Shown: piece after piece, positions 43,420 to 54,970 of the stretch | Layout of the letters: every line of letters begins with the position of its first letter | Position numbering within the stretch: position 1 is the first letter of the stretch | NCBI GenBank assembly: GCA_026182355.1 | Contig: JAPFBL010000235.1 | Location: 417,001 to 481,000, forward strand | Reading direction: 5' to 3' | From: Hermatobates lingyangjiaoensis | Taxonomy: Eukaryota; Arthropoda; Insecta; Hemiptera; Hermatobatidae | DNA length: 64,000 nucleotides | Notes under the pieces: generated by a model | Databases searched by the model: none | What the model was told of the DNA's origin: nothing | The model's input: the letters and a program-made list of their open reading frames with translations, nothing else | Position numbers and translations under genes: made by a program

Positions 43420-43559
43420 AAGTACTTCCCTCTTCATACGATGTAATAAAAGAGTGTTTCGAGTTTTGAGTTTGAAACAGTAAACATTGTTAACGCAATG
43501 TTGAATTGATTGATTATTTGATTGGTCGAATGACAAATATTAGACATTTGTCATCATTA

Positions 43560-44930
43560 ATCAAAATTTTGTTACAAATTACATAATACTGTCCTTCTTG
43601 TTACAGTGTACTTTCTTTTCCTAACAGGGATTTAAATTTAATTAATTTACTGAAGATTTAAAATTTTGAAATAAACTTACCAGGTCAGAAAGTCGAATAA
43701 AGTTGTTTCGTATTTAAACCTGGTTAGTAAAAATAAAAATAAAAATAAAATAATAATAATATTACTATTATAATTTTTAATTATATGGTAATTTAAAATG
43801 TTACCATATTATTAATTTTAATATGATCCAATTTAATAATAGAAATAATAATTATCATTTTAATTATTATAACAAGAAAATAACATTCACCTAAAATATA
43901 AATCAAAAAGGAGAAAGTAATTAAAAAAGTTTGTGTTTTGCCAGTTCAGATTTACCAAATAATTAAATGTAAAAAAAATTATATTAGGCAGATGATGAAA
44001 ATAAAATTAAGTATTCTTAACTTAATTACAGTTGTTTAGTGTATTAAAACATCTGCAATGCTCTCAAGAGGCAATTCAGGCCTCTTGACATATTGTGATT
44101 TATCACTTGGAATAACTTTTTACTTTTGTGAAAATATTTCTCGTGATTTATAAAAGTGATGATGGTTAAAGACTTCTGTGAAGACCTCTATTGAAGAGTT
44201 TTGCTTTTCTTTCTGTACTGTGATTGAACAGCTCTTTTGTTAGTTTCAAGAAAGAAAATGTCTTCCGTTGTTGAAAGAAGCAGGCAGACGGTTCTTTGAA
44301 TAGTTCATCCATACTGCTAGATGCTCCACTCTTAAGTTCAACTCTTCTATAGTGATGTTTTATAGAGTTAGATAACTAAAAAGATATTTGAGTCTTTGAC
44401 AAGACTAGGATAGTTCCTGTTTTTTTCAAGGCTTTCGGAATGAAGTATTCCAAGGGTTGTTGCTTGCAGTTGTTCACTTAATCGTGTACCGGCTTCGGAT
44501 TGTAAAGGGTTAATTTAATTCTGGTTAACATTAATCTTCAAAACGTTTACTAAAAGAAAAAAATCATAATGAGTATAATTTTTAGACTGATATATTTCTG
44601 ATTTTTGCCGTATAAGCCTTCATGGGACAATGCCTATGAATGTCATATTGTCATTTTTCACTATCTGTCGCTTTACACTATCTGTGCAAAATATAATTTT
44701 GCAAAAGGGATTCACATTATAACTTCAATCTGTTCTGCTTATAACAGTATAGTTGTAAGGCCGAGGCGTAAGCCTAATTAAACAGAGTCAATTTCTGCTT
44801 GTGACTGCAGCCGTAGTCATGGTTTCTTCACCAATAGGTTATCCAGCAGACCCGGGGGATTAACTCGCATTACCACCCGTTACCAGCAAGTACCTTAATT
44901 AATCAGTTGCTTGCAATTTAATAATTTATC
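43560..44930. other. Stretch without recognised features
   Basis: AT-rich to 44040, then more balanced sequence (44040-44900) without a frame I can assign on either strand. Confidence 0.4.
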
Positions 44931-44934
44931 AAGG

Positions 44935-45100
44935 CTTTCTTTTTTTTTAAACCTATCCCCCAGCGAGTGATAACGTCAGCCATTTACCGGCTTTTTGTTT
45001 GATCGGTGTTTGTACAGATTCTACATTGAGAGTCCTAAATTTTGCCTAACTCAAGTGCATTTCGAGTAGGGATCTTTAATGAGTACACATGAGTACATCT
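44935..45100 (-). mobile_element. SINE 3' part, tail type A
   Basis: T-run at 44938-44949, then GTGATAACGTCAGCCATTTACC, GATTCTACATTGAGAGTCC, TTGCCTAACTCAAG and GGGATCTTTAATGAGTAC on plus (all complement of the SINE). It breaks at GAGTACA, only 20 bp from the next SINE. Confidence 0.8.
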
Positions 45101-45116
45101 TTAATTTTTTTGAACA

Positions 45117-45402
45117 CATTTTTTTTTTGTTTAAACCGATCCTTTTTCGGGTGATAAGGTCAGCCGCTTACTAGTGTTTTGTTTGATCGGTGATTCTACA
45201 AAGGGAGTACTAAATTTTGCCTAACTCAAGTGATTTTCGAGTAGGGATCTTTAACGAGTACCTGACATCATACAGGCTCGGTACCGACAGCTTAACGTCC
45301 TCTACGAGGGACGACGAACTCAGATTTATTCACCTTCCGCGTGAATAAATAGAAGGCCAGGCAGGTATCAAACCCTGGACTACCAACCTATATCAAGTCA
45401 TA
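45117..45402 (-). mobile_element. tRNA-derived SINE, nearly full length, tail type A
   Basis: The T-run (A tail) lies at 45119-45129. The body continues to GAATAAATAGAAGGCCAGGC and the B-box region near 45385. The tRNA-like 5' end is cut at about 45402. Confidence 0.8.
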
Positions 45403-45717
45403 AATATACATTAATTCAAATTATGCCGTAAATCAGTTCCTGTAGATCTATAAGTAATCTATCACATTTTTTAAAAACAATATAATTTTCTTAAAAAACC
45501 ATGTTTTACAGCTTGATTTCCACCAAATTTCAAATATATATCTATTGGAAGTAATAAATAAATGTTTTCACATTTGTAATACATACTTTATATTTTAAAA
45601 TTAGTTCCGTAGATTTTAATCTTTTAGTGTAGCTTCTATTCTCAAGTATTATAGATTGATGATTGACAACATATAGTGAAATAATTCATGCATTTCGTCA
45701 TTACCACAGAGGTTAGT

Positions 45718-45909
45718 ATTATTAATATTAAACATATAATATACCGTCTTACCTCGGACACTGCTGCTGTAGCTCTCGGACTGGTTTCGGGTGTCACCCA
45801 TCTTCAAGAACAGTTCTTGTTGAAGATGGGTGACATCCAAAACTGGTCCGAGAGCTACAGCAGCAGTGTACGAGGTAAGACGGTATATTATATGTTTAAT
45901 ATTAATATA
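45718..45909. repeat. Palindromic MITE-like element, type P1
   Basis: Arms 45718-45808 and 45815-45909 are near-perfect. The end ACCGTCTTACCTCG matches that of 22763-22922. The centre has ATCTTCAAGAACAGTTCTTG TTGAAGAT. Arms extend into flanking AT text (TTAATATTAAACATATAAT), so the inverted duplication includes host DNA. Confidence 0.8.
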
Positions 45910-46393
45910 GTGAATAGTTTTCAGATAAAATCGGAGCAGACCTTATAATAAATGAGAACCTTTGATAATTAAATGTAGTCACAATCGGATTTTTATCTAT
46001 TCGAATAAGAGGTTGTCTGGGTGCCTACTGTTGCTCTGTAGATAACCTCTGATGACACACTCAGGAACGCCCACCTTCAGTACAGCGATGTTTACCCATC
46101 TTTATAGTCGAATCCACAGCCACCCAGCTAAGTAGCAACTCTTTTTGCTACAACAAGTGGTCTTATGATTGTCTCTTCTCCTTCACTCAATAGTTTGTTC
46201 TTAAACTTGATATTCAAAAATTATCAACACATATGTTCAGTACATTGTTCTATAAAAATCACAATTGGTATAAATAAAATGCTTGTGATATAAGCGTCTG
46301 CACACATACATACAGATATATCATATTTTAATATTGCATTGTAATTGAGCATGAAATTTAACAACAATATTAAAAATGTTGAATATTGAACAT

Positions 46394-46912
46394 CACTTAT
46401 GCCAGTTATGATTCATCTTCATTTTCATCTTCACGCATGACCTTGAAGCAATTGTCTCGATAACCACATTTTCTCCTTTCCAATTCTTGATATACACAAT
46501 ATGGCGCTTAGTCATTCAATTCATTATCACTTATGCCAGTTATGATTCATCTTCATTTTCATCTTCATTTATGACCTTGAAGCAATTGTCTGGATAACCC
46601 TATTTTCTCCTTCCAATTCTTGATATACACAATATAGCGCTTAGTCATTCAACTCATTATCACTTATGCCAGTTATGATTCATCTTCATTTTCATCTTCA
46701 TTTATGACCTTGAAGCAATTGTCTAGATAACTCTATTTTCTGCTTTCCAATCCTTGATATACAAATATGGCGCTTAGTCATTCAACTCATTATCACTTAT
46801 GCCAGTTATGATTCATCTTCATTTTCATCTTCATTCATGACCTTGAAGCAATTGTCTCGATAACTATATTTTCTCCTTTCCAATCCTTAATGTACACATT
46901 CTGATACTTACA
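46394..46912 (+). repeat. Tandem array, 133-134-bp unit, ~3.9 copies
   Basis: Units start at 46394, 46528, 46661 and 46794 with CACTTATGCCAGTTATGATT. Each contains TCATCTTCATTTTCATCTTC and CTTGAAGCAATTGTCT. Units differ by a few substitutions. It is a small satellite-like array with no open frame. Confidence 0.9.
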
Positions 46913-46919
46913 TCTAGCT

Positions 46920-47838
46920 CTACACATTACTACATTGACAGTTACTGAAAAGTTAATGCCTATTTTACAGAAATATAGTATAAATGTATAAATATAGTAT
47001 TACAGAAATATAGTATATAGTACTTAAAAAAATATCAAGTCGATAGGTCACACCTCTATTTTTTTTAAGAAAATATTTGTAAAAAAGATGTGACCAATCT
47101 ATGAACATGCACGGTAGGTGTTCTGACTCCACAGGCCAATGCTCGGAAATCCATGGTCCATTTATCTAATGTAATGCATTTTACGTAATAACATCACACA
47201 CAACTTTTCTTTTTTTTATATATAAATTTTTCCTCTTGATGCTATTTTTGATAAATTTAACTGACCATACTATGTGTAATTACCAATAATGTTTAGTGTA
47301 TGTTATTAATAATCGAAATAATATTAATTACATATATTTACGACTTCCTTAAATTTTTTTTTAGATTGTATCCTCATCTAAATGAATAAAAATAAAAAAC
47401 AATAAAACATATTCAAATATGTTAGTGAAATATTTGGATTAAAATATTTAAAATCATATGATTTTATAAAAAAAAAATCCAAAACACACAGTTGATTACA
47501 ATTTTTATTAAGAACAATTTTATCTGTCACTCTATCTTAACAATAAAAATATTATAAAGTTTAATATGGAAATAGTGGTTTGGGAATTTGTTTACTTTTT
47601 GACTTTCAACTTGTCAGACACAAATCTTAAAAACATAAAGATGTATTATTTTTCATACTTTATGATCATTTTATTTCAGCTTTTTTTTTTGTTTTCTTTG
47701 GGTTAAATGAAAAATTTATATTTACAAATGATATTGGTTAAAAAATCTTCATTTATAAATTTATGCGTATAGTAATGAATTCATTGAATCCATCAATTTA
47801 ATTTTATCTGTTTCTCAGTATACTTTTCTTTTAATCGT
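46920..47838. other. AT-rich stretch without recognised features
   Basis: Only a weak hairpin near 47040-47105 (GGTCACACCTCT with AAGATGTGACC). Confidence 0.45.
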
Positions 47839-47865
47839 TTAATTTATATATATATATATATATAT

Positions 47866-48012
47866 AAAGATTTCACATAAACACGTGAAATAACAATCAA
47901 TGATCAAACCACAATAAGAAATGGGAAAACAAGACTCTGACGAAGACTGCTTGTTACGGTTGAAAGATCTTAGTCTTGTTTTCCCATTTCTTATTGTGGT
48001 TTGATCATTGAT
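47866..48012. mobile_element. PLE family A hairpin with junction at cleavage site (A11)
   Basis: The minus arm (47866-47936) ends in ACAAGACT and the plus arm (47933-48012) begins GACTCTGACGA. The two arms overlap by the four bases of ribozyme stem I. Read on the minus strand, the minus arm therefore starts exactly with AGTCTTG, the 5' end expected after self-cleavage. (TA)n at 47846-47865 and 48011-48022. Confidence 0.8.
47933..47975 (+). ncRNA. Hammerhead ribozyme, family A
   Basis: GACT, CTGACGA, ACTG/CGGT stem II (with a GU pair), GAAA, two-pair stem III, CTT, AGTC. Core intact. Confidence 0.75.
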
Positions 48013-48022
48013 ATATATATAT

Positions 48023-48175
48023 ACAATTAAAATAAGCAGTGACACATAAACAGAAACACAACAAAGACTCACTTTTCAATATTTCGACCGTAATGGCGGT
48101 CGAAATATTGAAAAGTGAGTCTTTGTTGTGTTTCTGTTTATGTGTCACTGCTTATTTTAATTGTTATTTGTCCTG
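48023..48175. mobile_element. PLE family D-like hairpin centred on stem II
   Basis: Arms 48023-48096 and 48100-48175 are near-perfect. The centre is ATTTCGACC-GTAATGG-CGGTCGAAAT, that is the stem-loop II and GAAA box of the ribozyme mirrored. A related piece lies at 54793-54935 (ACCGTAATGGTGGTCC). Confidence 0.75.
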
Positions 48176-48249
48176 CCGGACCGTTTTTCGTTTATCATGG
48201 TATATATATATATATATATATATATTTTATAATTTTATTCTACAATTGT

Positions 48250-50200
48250 TCAGAAAATTGAAATTGGTTTTAAAATTATAGACAAATATCTTTAAATATT
48301 TTTTTCCTCTGCTTCAATTTTTCTGACAGATAATTCAAAAAATCTCTAGATAGCAAAAAGCAAATTATTTATAACAGTTAATAAAAGACATGCTTAAACA
48401 TCTAATATACTGCTTTCACGAAAGAGTTATACATATTTTTTTTTAAGAAAATGTCACTTAAATATGTTATTTTAAAGCTAAATGTGTTTTGTGTAAATTT
48501 TATGCACAATTTGCTAATAATAATAATTCCTAATTTAAATTTTGAAAAAATAGTACAAGTGAATTATCAAATAAAAAAAAAACATAAAATAAATTAAGTA
48601 AACACATATTATCTGTTTTTATTTGGCAGTTCATATATATCCTTTAAAACAAAAATGACCAAGCAGGTATGCCAGTAGATTCAACTAAGATACTGCCAAA
48701 ATAATTGCTATGAATATTTTTTGTGGATTCGTTGGCGACTGTTGGTTGTTGATTAGTTTGATATTATAAGTAATAACTTCATGATATTATAAATAACTTC
48801 AGTGGTGCAATGATAATAACAAATAGTGTTATCTGATAACGAGTGCAATGAACAATAAGCATACTTAGAGGAAGAACACAAAGAATATCCACACCTGAAA
48901 AGAATCAACGGAAATTTCCAGATGGCTCACTTTCCCTATCCATTGGCCTAACAGTACCATTAGCGTCTTGAGAAATTCACAGCCAACAAAAACTCCTACC
49001 GGAGGAAACTGAATCCTTAACAAAATACCATGTTCTCTTCCGCTTCTGATGTGATTCAAGTCACTCTCTTCGACCTTGATTCATTGTTTGCAGTCATCAG
49101 GTATACCAACACACATGAACCAGTCAATGAAATAACCGAGTTACATAACACCCTGTTTCGTATTTCTAGAAATATCTAATTAGATTAATTAACTCTGTCT
49201 GCTTCATTTAAATTATTAAAAAAAATGATAATTCAAATTTGTAATAATTAATCAGCAGATATGATTATACAACCAAAATCCTTAATTCAATATCTCATAA
49301 TTCTTCATAATCTTCATAATTAAATGACCCGAAATTACGTAAAACATGGTTCAATACTTTTTAATACTTTATATTGACAAATAATTATGATTATTTTTTG
49401 TAAAGCTATAAAAATGAAAAACTTATTAAAAAACTTATAGAATCTGAAAACATGAAGAAAAAAATTATTCAAATAACTGTATATTTCGTAGCACAATTAC
49501 CAAATAAATGAATTATATTTTAAGGTGTCATAAATTGGACTTCCGAATAATCAAAAAAATGAATAGTATACTATTTATAAATATTTAACTTAATTATAGA
49601 GGAAAAACTCCTTTAAATGTCTATTTTTCCCTAATTTGCATTCAAATTAAGTTCTATAAAATTTGAAAAACATTTTAGAATTCTCTTATTTGGAATTTTC
49701 AAAAATTGTCGATGCATTTTTTTTTTAACCATAGATATAGAAAATGCTTAGGACACAGTTTTTGCATTTGTATCAAAATTTACTTTGAAATTTTACACAA
49801 AGTTTAAAAAAAATTGATATTGCAAGAGATTTTTTTTACAGTCATCTGCAACCTATTTTTATAATCTTTGGAATTTTTTATAAAGTTTACAAAAAAATTG
49901 ATGAACTTTTTTTTTAGATATTTACGACCTATTTTTATATCGGGTTGGCGACATGAGTATATTTATTAATAACTAATATTTTTTATAGTATTTAAAAAAT
50001 AATCCATCATTACTTAAATTTTTGATTAGATAAATTTAAAAATACAAAGATTTGAAATATCGGATTCACAATTGCATATTTCTATTGCAAACTTTTATTT
50101 TAGTTGTTTAGATTTAAAAAAATTGTTTAAGCGGATACCAGACTTTTTTTTAAGATGGCTGTTTAGAAGAAAAAATGTTTTACCGCAAAATATTCCCTCT
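48250..50200. other. AT-rich stretch without recognised features
   Basis: Mostly A+T with long A and T runs. 48840-49150 is more balanced but has no assignable frame. A run of 17 C lies at 50208-50224. Confidence 0.45.
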
Positions 50201-50382
50201 CTGTCCACCCCCCCCCCCCCCCCCACCAAAATCAATCATGTTTAATTGATTCAGTAGCACCATCTGTATTCTGAAGAATCAGCAACCTTTAGTGTTTACA
50301 CCATAATGGGTAAACCTACATATCGCTACCTGGTATGTACTGATTACTTAATCTGTTAACCTGATTACTTAACTGTTAGGTA

Positions 50383-50700
50383 GAGACAAGGTTAGCTCAG
50401 TGGTTAAGGTACTCGCCTCTGAGCTTATAGTCCGGTGTTCGATGCCCACCTAGCCCTTGATTTATTCACGTATCACGCAGGAGGTGAATAAATCTGTGTA
50501 CGTCGTCCCTCAGAAAGGCTCGGTTAAGCCGTCGGTCTCGAGCCTGTACGACGTAAAGTACTCATTAAAGATCCCTCCTAGAAATCCACTTGAGTTAGGC
50601 AAAATTTAGGACTCCCAATGTAGAATCACCGATCAAACAAAATGTCAGTAAACGGCTGACGTTATCACCCGCTAAGGAATCGGTTTAACAATAAAAAAAA
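50383..50700 (+). mobile_element. tRNA-derived SINE, full length, tail type A
   Basis: GTTAGCTCAGTGGTTAAGG (A box), CCGGTGTTCGATGCCC (B box), TTTATTCACG, TTAAGCCGTCGGTCTCGAGC, ACTCATTAAAGATCCC, TTAGGCAAAATTTAGGAC, AACGGCTGACGTTATCACCC and a tail AACAATAAAAAAAA. It gives the clearest consensus for type A. Confidence 0.85.
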
Positions 50701-50900
50701 ACTGTTATATCCGTGCCACGAAGTTTTCCAAAGGCAAGAAGAGCCTCCTGCAGTAATTGTCTCCGGATAAGGACAAGTGGCTATAAAATGGGTAACAAGT
50801 TATTTCACCTGTTGGTAAAATTAGTATCAGCCTTATCAGTTTGGTGATTAAAAGATTAAATTTGATACTTTACCTTGGTGAAAGGTATCATTCATTTGTA

Positions 50901-51506
50901 TTAGGTGGGTGCATAATTATTGCGGCTTTTTTTCAATCAATTTTATTCAACAAAAACAACAATAATACTTGACAAAAACATTTAAAAATATTTTTATTCT
51001 GGAATGTATTCCACCTAACTCAATTACCGTTCCTATTTGCTTGGTAGCCTGCCAATTGCACGGGCAAAGAAATTACTGTTCCTAGAAGCAATCGATTCTT
51101 TGATGGCGGTCACTAAGTCATCCAAACTGTCGTAGACTTTGTTTCCAAGCCAATTTGTCATTGAATGATTAACGTGATAGTCTTTAAGCACTTCTATGGG
51201 AGAATATTGCGGATGAGAGAGCAGGTCTAGAGTTTTGTCAGCGATTGATTTAACAACATGATGTTCGATATGATTGTGCAATACTCCAACCGTTCTCATA
51301 GCGGTAGAGTATAATATGCTGAATATTGGTTAGTGGTTAACTCAGTGGTATTTAGTGGATAATTTTTGATATGCTTTCTGAAAAAGAGGATTATTAAAAA
51401 TATATATAAAACTTACACAAAACCTTATTTTATTTTTTTTTTTGAAATTTTACAAAACTTTTTAAAATTTATTGAAAAAAGCCGCAATAATCATGCACTC
51501 ACCTAA
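50901..51506 (-). mobile_element. Mariner-type deletion derivative (606 bp)
   Basis: The ends are about 32-bp inverted repeats: TTAGGTGGGTGCATAATTAT on the left and, inverted, TTAGGTGAGTGCATGATTAT on the right, both followed by TGCGGCTTTTTT. TA lies immediately outside each end (50899-50900 and 51507-51508), the Tc1/mariner target duplication. Full elements are about 1.3 kb, so the 5' half of the transposase is deleted. Confidence 0.9.
51033..51299 (-). pseudogene. Mariner transposase C-terminal remnant
   Basis: LDLLSHPQYSPIEVLKDYHV corresponds to the HPPYSPDLAPSDYH region with the third catalytic acid, here replaced: SPDLxxxDYH reads SPIEVLKDYH, so the D of DYH is kept. NWLGNKVYDSLDDLVTAIKE, ASRNSNFFARAIGRLPS fit the usual LxGxxFxSxxEVxxAVxxFF...FYxxGIxxLPxRW end. 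The N-terminal HTH region and first two catalytic acids are missing. Cannot be active. Confidence 0.85.
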
Positions 51507-51700
51507 TAGTAATCCTGTAATAAGGTGGTTACTTTGTAATGACTATGGTTACAAATTGAGGTTGGTAAAACTTGCAGTTTTTAAGTTTCCCAAGATTCAC
51601 TCTTTGCAGTTGAAGATACATTAAAGATTGATTAATTAATATTAATTGAAGATACACCTTTATAAGATACAACCACCAATATAATATATATCTACTAGTG

Positions 51701-52026
51701 GGGGCCAGGTCAGCTCAGTGGTTACGTGCTCACCTCTGAACTGATAAGTCAGGGGTTCAATCCTCACCTGGCCCTCGATTTATTCACGAGGGAGGTGACT
51801 AAATCTGAGCACGTCGTCCCTCGGAAAAGGACGTTAAACCGTCGGTCCCGAGCCTGTACGATGTCAGGTACTCGTTAAAGATCCCTACTCTAAATACATT
51901 TGAGTAGGCAAAATTTAGGGCTCCCACTGTAGAATCAATCTTCATTGTGTGGTATCACAAAGGGCCAATGCTCGGCCTACGTGTGTTCCCTTGTGGAACT
52001 GCCACTGCAACCTAACCTAACCTAAC
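51701..52026 (+). mobile_element. tRNA-derived SINE, full length, tail type B
   Basis: The best-preserved copy. GGCCAGGTCAGCTCAGTGG starts the tRNA-like head, whose ends (GGCCAGG and CCTGGCC) can pair as an acceptor stem. GGGGTTCAATCC is the B box. Then come TTTATTCACGAGGGAGG, GACGTTAAACCGTCGGTCCC, CTCGTTAAAGATCCC and TGTGTGGTATCACAAAGGGC. The 3' end is AACCTAACCTAACCTAACG. Body shared with type A; the last 110 bp are unrelated. Confidence 0.85.
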
Positions 52027-52029
52027 GTA

Positions 52030-52858
52030 GTTTAACAAAATAGCAAGAATCAAAATAATTATTCCATCCATAATAATCAAATTAATTATTCCAAAATAAT
52101 TATTCCAAATAATCAGAAATTCCATCAGTTTTGTTTAAAAACTATTCTACTTACTATGAGCAACATTGTTAATGCAATCGAGGTATCTAGTTCTAGTTCA
52201 TTTCCTCTCGAACATTAAATATGAACCTGTTCTGGAACCTGGACCTGTTCAAGAACAATGGTACTCGGATTTTTTAAACCTTGAATTGGGTGCAAAAGAC
52301 AGTTTTTGAAACTAATTTTTAGTCATAAAAACTGTCTTTTGCAAAACCTGTAGGCTGTAATTAGTAACTTGTAACTATATATTGTCTGTTCAGTCCCATA
52401 TTTTAATGTTCAAAGCAAGGATATTTGTCCAAATAGATTCCAAAACATTGATCAGTAGCAAATTGAGGTAATACATTCTTTTCCTACACAAGTTTTACAA
52501 ACATACAAACAATCATTTCTTGCAAAATAAATAATCAACTTATAAAAACTTAATCTAGATTTTTATATAATTCTTAAACTAATAATTGAGGGGAAAAAAA
52601 TGCTTGACGCAACAGGAAGGCCATCTTTCCTCACTAAATAAGCGCCAACGTCTTGTCTTTAAAAACTTTACTCAATATATGGTAACTTCCTTATTTATGA
52701 GGTGCATCCTAGTTTGCAACTAGAAATTGAGTCATCGACAGCACATGATGCATATCTTAATAACAAGATTGCACAACTGGTAAAAAAAAATCACATAATA
52801 AATTTTAACAACGTAGAATTTTCTTTTTCTTCCGGGTGAAACATTTTTCCAGTTATTA
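52030..52858. other. AT-rich stretch without recognised features
   Basis: A short hairpin at 52284-52345 (CAAAAGACAGTTTTTGA with AAAAACTGTCTTTTGC) is the only structure noticed. Confidence 0.45.
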
Positions 52859-52859
52859 G

Positions 52860-52901
<42 letters not shown>

Positions 52902-52983
52902 CAAACCACAATAAGAAATGGGAAAACAAGACTAAGAACTATCAACAGTAACAAGCGGTGTTCGTCAGAGTCAAAACCCCAAG

Positions 52984-53017
<34 letters not shown>

Positions 53018-53112
53018 CAGTTGGGTTTTTTACTCTGATGAAGACCGCTTGTTACGGTTGAAAGATCTTAGTCCTGTTTTCCCATTTCATATTGTGGTTT
53101 GATCATTGACAT
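52860..53112. mobile_element. PLE family A pair split by (TA)n
   Basis: Minus arm 52899-52982 and plus arm 53019-53112 with (TA)n between (52985-53015) as well as outside (52862-52898, 53110-53124). The plus ribozyme reads CTGATGA with GAAA; the minus one has GTGTTCG changes. Confidence 0.75.
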
Positions 53113-53124
53113 ATATATATATAT

Positions 53125-53324
53125 AACAGATTCAATAATATATCGACCGTTTAATAGAATAGATGTGCTCTCTAATCGGGATTCGGTCAAGATAAATGAA
53201 TTTTCTTAGTTAAAAAATTCTTACTTCTACCTATGGAAAAGGTTTTAAATAAAACCGAAACGTTGGCACCGAGAGTTTGATTTTTTATGCTAGAAAATTG
53301 ACCGAATTTCGATTAGAGAGCACA

Positions 53325-53330
<6 letters not shown>
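53125..53330. mobile_element. PLE family B' foldback, unequal arms
   Basis: A short minus part (53125-53195, AATCGGGATTCGGTCAA) faces a plus part (53196-53330) with CTATGGAAAAGG, AAAACC and GAAACGTTGGC. Confidence 0.7.
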
Positions 53331-53357
<27 letters not shown>

Positions 53358-53379
53358 ATTTAAAGTGATGACACTCAAA

Positions 53380-53470
53380 CCACTTGAAAGGCTTCTGAGG
53401 AAACGCTTATTTGGTTGTTAGGGGTAAAAATTTCCTCGGGCTTAACTTAATCAAATGACTTTCTCTATTT
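53380..53470 (+). pseudogene. PLE endonuclease C-terminal fragment
   Basis: KASEETLIWLLGVKISSGL, then after a frame change NLIK, matches the C-terminus ASEEALISLLGGRSAPGLNL of 39964-40275. It begins beside (TA)n (53330-53355). A hammerhead-like site with GGCT/AGCC stem (CTGAAGA...GAAATGATC) follows at 53835-53863 and is probably the element's terminus. Confidence 0.65.
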
Positions 53471-53834
53471 TATTTTATTAATCAACAATTTTATGTTTCA
53501 ATATATTTTTGTTTTTAGTATATTTTTTTTACTTTTTCAAAAAAATTGTTTACTATTCAAACTTCAGCATTCTAAAGTTTAATTTTTACTTCATTTTTTT
53601 CTATGGTGTTATCATTATTTCTCATTTTAGACTTAATTTTTAATTGATGATTTTAACTTTTCCATTTTCTTCTCTTTCTTTTGTTTCCTCATTTATTTGC
53701 ATACTTTTAATTTTTTTTTCATTTATTCATTGTTTAAAGGGGTCCACGATGGTAAGTTGTCAGTTTGTATTGGTCGGTGGACACATTTATGTTTCCACTC
53801 CTGTATTTCTTCTTCTTTTTCTTTCTCTCCTCTC

Positions 53835-53863
53835 CTGAAGACGGCTAGAAAGCCGAAATGATC
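53835..53863 (+). ncRNA. Hammerhead-like site
   Basis: CTGAAGA, a GGCT-AGAA-AGCC stem II, GAAA, stem III AT-G-AT and triplet ATC. Core boxes intact but stem I is poor. Confidence 0.5.
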
Positions 53864-53899
53864 AAGAATCATGAGTATTAGTCCTGTTTTTGTTTTTTA

Positions 53900-54600
53900 G
53901 TTGTAACTGTAATTAAATATGCACAAACATATAGCATGTAGTATTCGGGGCAGAATAGAGCATTTCCTATGATTGATATTTTGAACAACCCACGTTTGGG
54001 TTACCGTCATTTGCAAGGGGGCTATATAGTTCCGCTTTAATGCTTCCTGATGTTGACTTAATATGACAACTACTAAATGCCTTGAATATTACTATTCTAT
54101 CCTATTGAAAGACTTTACAGTTAACTTGTTGATCGGTGAGGAAGTAGTTTGTAGTATTGCCATAATTACAACTTAAGTCTGATTAATCCTTACATGCTTT
54201 CTAATATGTCAACTAGAAAATAAAATTATAAAAATCTCTGTATATCTATACTTCAGAGACATAGTGACTTTGAACAGTATTCTTTACTGATCAAATTTGC
54301 AAACAAAAGAACTTGTGCGATTAACAAGCTACTTCAAGGTTACTGGATACAGGCCTGGTGTAAGCTTGCCCAACGGCTAGAGAGTAATATACTAAGTAGC
54401 TCCTTGAGGTCCTTGGCCTAATTTGAAAAATCTGCAAAAAAAAAGTAACAAAAGACGTAGCTTTAATTATTAATATTTAATTTGTTTTACAGCACTTAGT
54501 GCAAAAATTGTTATATAATTAATATCAGTTAATATAACATTCCATAAAACTTTTGATTTTATAATAGAGATATCAATGCTTCTAAGCCATGTCTGATTCA
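53900..54600. other. Stretch without recognised features
   Basis: No supported feature. Confidence 0.4.
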
Positions 54601-54624
54601 AATTTAATATATATATATATATAA

Positions 54625-54752
54625 AATATTAGTTGAGTTTTTGACTCTGACAAAGACCGCTTGTTGTGCTTGAAAGATCTTAGTCTATCTTTTTTTCATT
54701 TCAGAGTGTTGTTTGATCATTGATTGTTATTTCACGTGTTAGTTGTGAATCT

Positions 54753-54794
<42 letters not shown>

Positions 54795-54928
54795 ATGATA
54801 AACGCAAAAGGTCCGGCAGGACAGATTACACTTAAAATAAACTGTGACTCATACTGCCATTTCGACCGTAATGGTGGTCCAAATATTTAAAAAAGAGTCT
54901 TTGTTATGTTTCTGTCTATGTGTCACAG

Positions 54929-54970
<42 letters not shown>

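Noticed and set aside
44040..44900. Possible host coding region in more balanced DNA
   Set aside because: Six-frame reading shows frequent stops and no motif or splice-site pattern on either strand.
46020..46200. Minus-strand promoter (TATAAAG near 46105) with a short ATG frame
   Set aside because: Only a weak TATA match, a 12-codon frame and no donor site. Not enough to list.
51701..51775. A functional tRNA gene
   Set aside because: The acceptor-like ends and A/B boxes are present, but the T-stem does not pair well and the same head recurs fused to a common SINE body in many copies.
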